Below are positions 6,241 to 8,167 of a DNA stretch of 8,167 nucleotides, in pieces; positions within the stretch are counted from its first letter, which is position 1; every line of letters starts with the position of its first letter. The stretch spans positions 1 through 8,167 of the forward strand of contig JBOGWX010000155.1 in assembly GCA_050694055.1 (NCBI GenBank), in the 5' to 3' direction. Made by a program: the position numbers and the translations under genes. The notes beneath the pieces are model-generated. The model searched no databases. It had not been told where the DNA came from and saw only the letters and a list, made by a program, of their open reading frames with translations. The stretch is from WHSV01 sp050694055 (GTDB lineage Bacteria; Actinomycetota; CADDZG01; WHSQ01).

Positions 6241-7107
6241 TCAGCCGGTCGCGTCTCGGCCCCGTACCTCCGCCACTACCGACGAGTAATCGTAATCGCC
6301 GTACCCGTGCTCGTGCGCTCGGGTGACCCATTCCTGCGCGGCGGGAACTAGCTTCAGCTCGACGTTGCGCTTCGCCGCGGCGTCGTGCACGAGTCGCACG
6401 TCCTTCAACATCAGTTCGAGCTTGAAACTCGGCGCGTAGTTGTTGCTCTCTATCTTGTCGAGCTTGCGTTTCATCGCCGGTCCGAGCGGAGACTCCATTA
6501 GCCCTGCGATCGCGCGCTGCTCCTTCAGGCCGAACGAGTCGGCGAGCGCAAGGGTCTCGCCGGTGAGGCTCATCAAGCCCGCAAGCGCGGCATTGGCGAC
6601 GAGCTTCATCGCCTGGCCCGACCCGAGTGGGCCCATGTGCATCGGCTTGCCGAGCGGCGACAGAATCTCGCTCCAACGCTGGAAGATCTCGTCGGTCCCG
6701 CCGATGAACAACTTCAGCGACCCGTCCTCGGCGTTGCCGACGCTGCCCAGTACCGGCGCATCCACCAGTTCGACCCCGTCGGGAATCCTCGATCGGAGCG
6801 CGGCGACATAATCGGGGCCGACCGTGGACATGTCGATCAGCGTGCCGGAATCGCCCATGCCCGAGAGCACCCCATCGTGCCCCAAGACGACTTCGTCGAC
6901 GGCGCCGGGGGTGGACAGCATCGTGATGCTGACGTCCACAGCCCTCGCGGCCTCCGCCGGTGAATCCGCGACCGTCGCGCGGCCACGGTAGCTCTGCGCT
7001 TTGCCGGGTGAGCGATTCCATACGGTCAGGCCGTGTCCCGCGTCCAACAGCCGGGAGGCCATCGGCGCGCCCATCGCTCCCAGGCCGAGCCAGCCGATCT
7101 TCGCCAT
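6241..7107 (-). CDS. NAD(P)-dependent beta-hydroxyacid dehydrogenase (3-hydroxyisobutyrate dehydrogenase family)
   Basis: This 288-residue protein has the full family layout. The Rossmann motif GLGAMGAPMASRLLDAGH is at 8-25. WNRS at 30-33 follows, where Asn-Arg at the end of the second strand usually means NADP(H) preference. IDMST is at 91-95, the substrate motif DAPVLGS at 116-122, GSGQAMKLVANA at 162-173 with catalytic K168, LMLKDVRL at 232-239 and GYGDYDYSSVV near the C-terminus. Members oxidise 3-hydroxyisobutyrate, tartronate semialdehyde or related beta-hydroxyacids, or reduce small semialdehydes; the sequence alone does not fix the substrate. Nearness to a methylmalonyl-CoA mutase-type gene would suit valine breakdown, but the genes are convergent, so this is only suggestive. 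The ATG at 7107 has the best ribosome-binding site in the window. It is the last gene of the minus-strand block and ends 17 bp from the mutase stop. Confidence 0.93.
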   Translation of the reverse strand: MAKIGWLGLGAMGAPMASRLLDAGHGLTVWNRSPGKAQSYRGRATVADSPAEAARAVDVSITMLSTPGAVDEVVLGHDGVLSGMGDSGTLIDMSTVGPDYVAALRSRIPDGVELVDAPVLGSVGNAEDGSLKLFIGGTDEIFQRWSEILSPLGKPMHMGPLGSGQAMKLVANAALAGLMSLTGETLALADSFGLKEQRAIAGLMESPLGPAMKRKLDKIESNNYAPSFKLELMLKDVRLVHDAAAKRNVELKLVPAAQEWVTRAHEHGYGDYDYSSVVAEVRGRDATG

Positions 7108-7114
7108 GCAAGTT

Positions 7115-7121
7115 CCTCCTT
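7115..7121 (-). promoter_or_regulatory. Strong Shine-Dalgarno AAGGAGG of the hydroxyacid dehydrogenase gene
   Basis: On the minus strand AAGGAGG lies 7 nt before the ATG at 7107, a near-perfect anti-16S match at ideal spacing. It fixes the start codon and suggests that this gene is translated independently within a polycistronic message, unlike most other genes here. Confidence 0.9.
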
Positions 7122-7123
7122 AT

Positions 7124-7294
7124 CTAGATGCCCCGGCCCCCTCGAATGATGCGATAGCCGAGGACCCCCGCCGCCAGCGCGAACACGATGGCGAAGATAG
7201 CCCCCGCAGTCTCGAGGCCGCTGGCCGGCGGTGCCTGAACCACGCTGGGGCTGGGCGAAGGACTGACTCCCGTCTGAGGGGTCGGGGTCTGCAT
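7124..7294 (-). CDS. Small single-pass membrane protein of unknown function
   Basis: This 56-residue protein starts at the ATG at 7294, which shares one base with the TGA stop of the Nudix gene (TGATG), so it is probably translated by re-initiation. Residues 1-27 are rich in Pro, Thr and Ser (MQTPTPQTGVSPSPSPS and on) without a hydrophobic core. Residues about 31-47 (AGAIFAIVFALAAGVLG) form one membrane helix, followed by the basic end YRIIRGGRGI. The positive C-terminus suggests the Pro-rich part faces outside. I recognise no family. The frame stays open upstream to 7444, but that extension overlaps the Nudix coding sequence and reads as a shadow, so the short form is preferred. The dehydrogenase gene starts 16 bp after its stop, making a three-gene minus-strand unit. 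Confidence 0.6.
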   Translation of the reverse strand: MQTPTPQTGVSPSPSPSVVQAPPASGLETAGAIFAIVFALAAGVLGYRIIRGGRGI

Positions 7295-7929
7295 CAGCCC
7301 CCGCGTCCGGACACCGGGGGCGGCAGCTCGAGCCACGGGTCCGGTCCCGGAGAGGCGACCAGCCCCGCGTCCGCGAGGCGTTGGAGAAACAACCGGATGA
7401 TGCGCGCGGTCACACCCCAGATGACGTGGCCGTTCCACACCCACGCCTCGGTCGGGTAGGTGCGGCCCCTGTGTACGAAGCCGGGCTCCGAACGAATCGC
7501 GTCGTCCAGCTCGGACAGGGGCACCCAGAGGACCTCGGCGACCTCCGCCGGATTGGGAACCAGCGTGGGCCGGCTCTCGACGAAGCCGACCACGGGCGTG
7601 ACGTTGTAGCCGGTCACGTAGGTGGGAAAGGTGTCGAGCTCGCCGACGACCGCGACCGAGTCCGGGTCGAGAGCGATCTCCTCGTGCGCCTCCCGCAGCG
7701 CGGTGTGAGTCGCACTGACGTCACCGGGATCGATCGAGCCGCCGGGAAACGAGATCTGCCCCTGGTGGCTGGGGAGCGTATCGGTACGCACGGTGAAGAT
7801 CAGCGCGGGCTCGTCGCGCTCGACCACAGGGATGAGCACGGCCGCATCGCGCGCCCCTCGCTGCCTCTGGTGGCGAGGGGGCCGCACATTCAATGCGCTC
7901 TGCAGTCGTTGCTCGAAGCTGGGTTGCAT
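7294..7929 (-). CDS. Nudix hydrolase, CoA pyrophosphatase (NudL/NUDT7-8) type
   Basis: This family hydrolyses coenzyme A and acyl-CoAs to phosphopantetheine and 3',5'-ADP, adjusting CoA levels. In the 211-residue protein the CoA-specific signature is clear: FTVRTDTLPSHQGQISFPGG at 45-64, as in the consensus LLT.RS..L..H.GQ..FPGG. It runs into the Nudix box G64-SIDPGD...TALREAHEEIAL, with R79, E80, E83 and E84 as the metal-binding core. As is usual for this subfamily, Asp takes the place of the first Glu of the general Nudix box; the late Gly is Ala here. VPLSELDD and the long C-terminal YPTEAWVWNGHVIWGVTARI segment also fit. The ATG at 7929 is preceded by a -10-like box at 6 nt and no Shine-Dalgarno. 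Housekeeping of CoA species suits the CoA-ester metabolism nearby, though that gene is on the opposite strand. Confidence 0.93.
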   Translation of the reverse strand: MQPSFEQRLQSALNVRPPRHQRQRGARDAAVLIPVVERDEPALIFTVRTDTLPSHQGQISFPGGSIDPGDVSATHTALREAHEEIALDPDSVAVVGELDTFPTYVTGYNVTPVVGFVESRPTLVPNPAEVAEVLWVPLSELDDAIRSEPGFVHRGRTYPTEAWVWNGHVIWGVTARIIRLFLQRLADAGLVASPGPDPWLELPPPVSGRGG

Positions 7930-7935
7930 CGAGCC

Positions 7936-7941
7936 ATGCTA
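7936..7941 (-). promoter_or_regulatory. -10-like box TAGCAT for a leaderless Nudix transcript
   Basis: On the minus strand TAGCAT fits TANNNT and ends exactly 6 nt before the ATG at 7929, so transcription would start on the start codon. It lies in a true intergenic gap (7930-8054). No convincing -35 is seen. It is the natural promoter for the Nudix, small membrane protein and dehydrogenase unit. Confidence 0.55.
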
Positions 7942-8054
7942 GCGACGTCGGGCACTTGCGAGCTACGACGCCCGGGCTTCAACAGATGGCCGGGCACCGA
8001 AACCAAAGCCGGCAACTGGTCGCCTACGAACCAATCCCCAGCGCGCGATGCGAT

Positions 8055-8167
8055 CTAGTTGCTGGTGCGGGTCAGCCGGGACTGGATCTGGCGCACCGGG
8101 TAGTCGACCGTGTCGCCCAGCGAGAACATCCCGAGCGCCCGCCAGGGCCCGCCGCCGATCCGCCACT
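8055..8167 (-). CDS. C-terminal end of an unrecognised protein (partial)
   Basis: On the minus strand a frame enters from the right edge and ends at TAG 8055-8057. The 36 visible residues include GGGPWRALGMFSLGDTVDY followed by PVRQIQSRL and the end TRTSN. The residues look like real protein: mixed hydrophobic, aromatic and polar residues, unlike the Arg/Ala/Pro-rich reading of the competing frame, which runs on through the intergenic gap. The gene's body lies outside the window and I cannot assign a family. About 125 bp separates it from the Nudix start, so it may be a separate transcription unit. Confidence 0.5.
   Translation of the reverse strand, partial: WRIGGGPWRALGMFSLGDTVDYPVRQIQSRLTRTSN

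Noticed and set aside
6216..6244. Possible bidirectional terminator between the convergent mutase and dehydrogenase genes.
   Set aside because: Only 5-bp stems (GCTTC/GAAGC or CTGAG/CTCAG) with mismatches can be drawn, and there is no T-run on either strand, so the support is too weak to call.
253..7335. CTCGAG occurs 18 times by my count, several times more than base composition predicts.
   Set aside because: Sixteen of the 18 copies are in-frame CTC-GAG codons for Leu-Glu in the called genes. The other two lie in the terminator stem and the convergent gap. Codon preference explains the excess.
7295..7444. A 50-residue N-terminal extension of the small membrane protein within the Nudix gene.
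   Set aside because: It lies wholly inside the Nudix coding region in another frame and is Arg/Pro/Gly-rich. The TGATG junction gives a natural start.
7958..8054. GC-rich partial inverted repeats in the gap before the Nudix gene.
   Set aside because: The stems are about 5 bp with long loops and no following T-run; nothing stands out above what a GC-rich gap yields by chance.
7963..8166. A 67-codon minus-strand frame at the right edge.
   Set aside because: Its translation is Arg/Ala/Pro-rich and runs through the intergenic gap, while another frame over 8055-8165 reads as a plausible protein end.

Overview
The window is high in GC (about two thirds by eye) and densely packed with bacterial genes. 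It looks like an Actinomycetota chromosome, though I cannot fix the class. Three things point that way: the MurA carries Asp at the fosfomycin-target position, as in mycobacteria; a Lys/Arg-rich tail like those of actinobacterial HU or H1-like proteins sits at the left edge; and several start codons lack a Shine-Dalgarno (SD) but have a TANNNT box 6-9 nt upstream, the layout of leaderless actinobacterial transcripts.

Left edge (1-336): the 3' end of a gene for a very basic protein made of TGRKKA repeats, then a strong hairpin terminator, then a short intergenic region with an inverted repeat and a -10-like box before murA.

Plus-strand block (337-6223): murA (peptidoglycan precursor synthesis), a secreted and C-terminally anchored SpoIID/LytB-domain protein (peptidoglycan remodelling), an Nfu-type Fe-S scaffold overlapping it by 4 nt, the G3E GTPase MeaB, and the catalytic subunit of a B12-dependent acyl-CoA mutase. 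The first two act on the cell wall. The last two work together: MeaB loads and protects the adenosylcobalamin of the mutase. The mutase has no cobalamin-binding domain, and no small subunit is present here, so that partner must be encoded elsewhere.

Minus-strand block (6241-8167): in transcription order, a partial unrecognised C-terminus at the right edge, a 125-bp gap with a likely promoter, a CoA-pyrophosphatase-type Nudix hydrolase, a 56-residue single-pass membrane protein whose ATG overlaps the Nudix stop by 1 nt, and a beta-hydroxyacid dehydrogenase of the 3-hydroxyisobutyrate dehydrogenase family. This block converges on the mutase gene with a 17-bp gap.

The window is mostly housekeeping and central metabolism. 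I see no mobile element, CRISPR array, RNA gene or clear new multi-gene system. The points most worth a second look are the Asp-type MurA, the two-version 18-bp repeat tail, the recurring leaderless-type starts, the split mutase with an unusual active-site segment, and the tiny coupled membrane protein.
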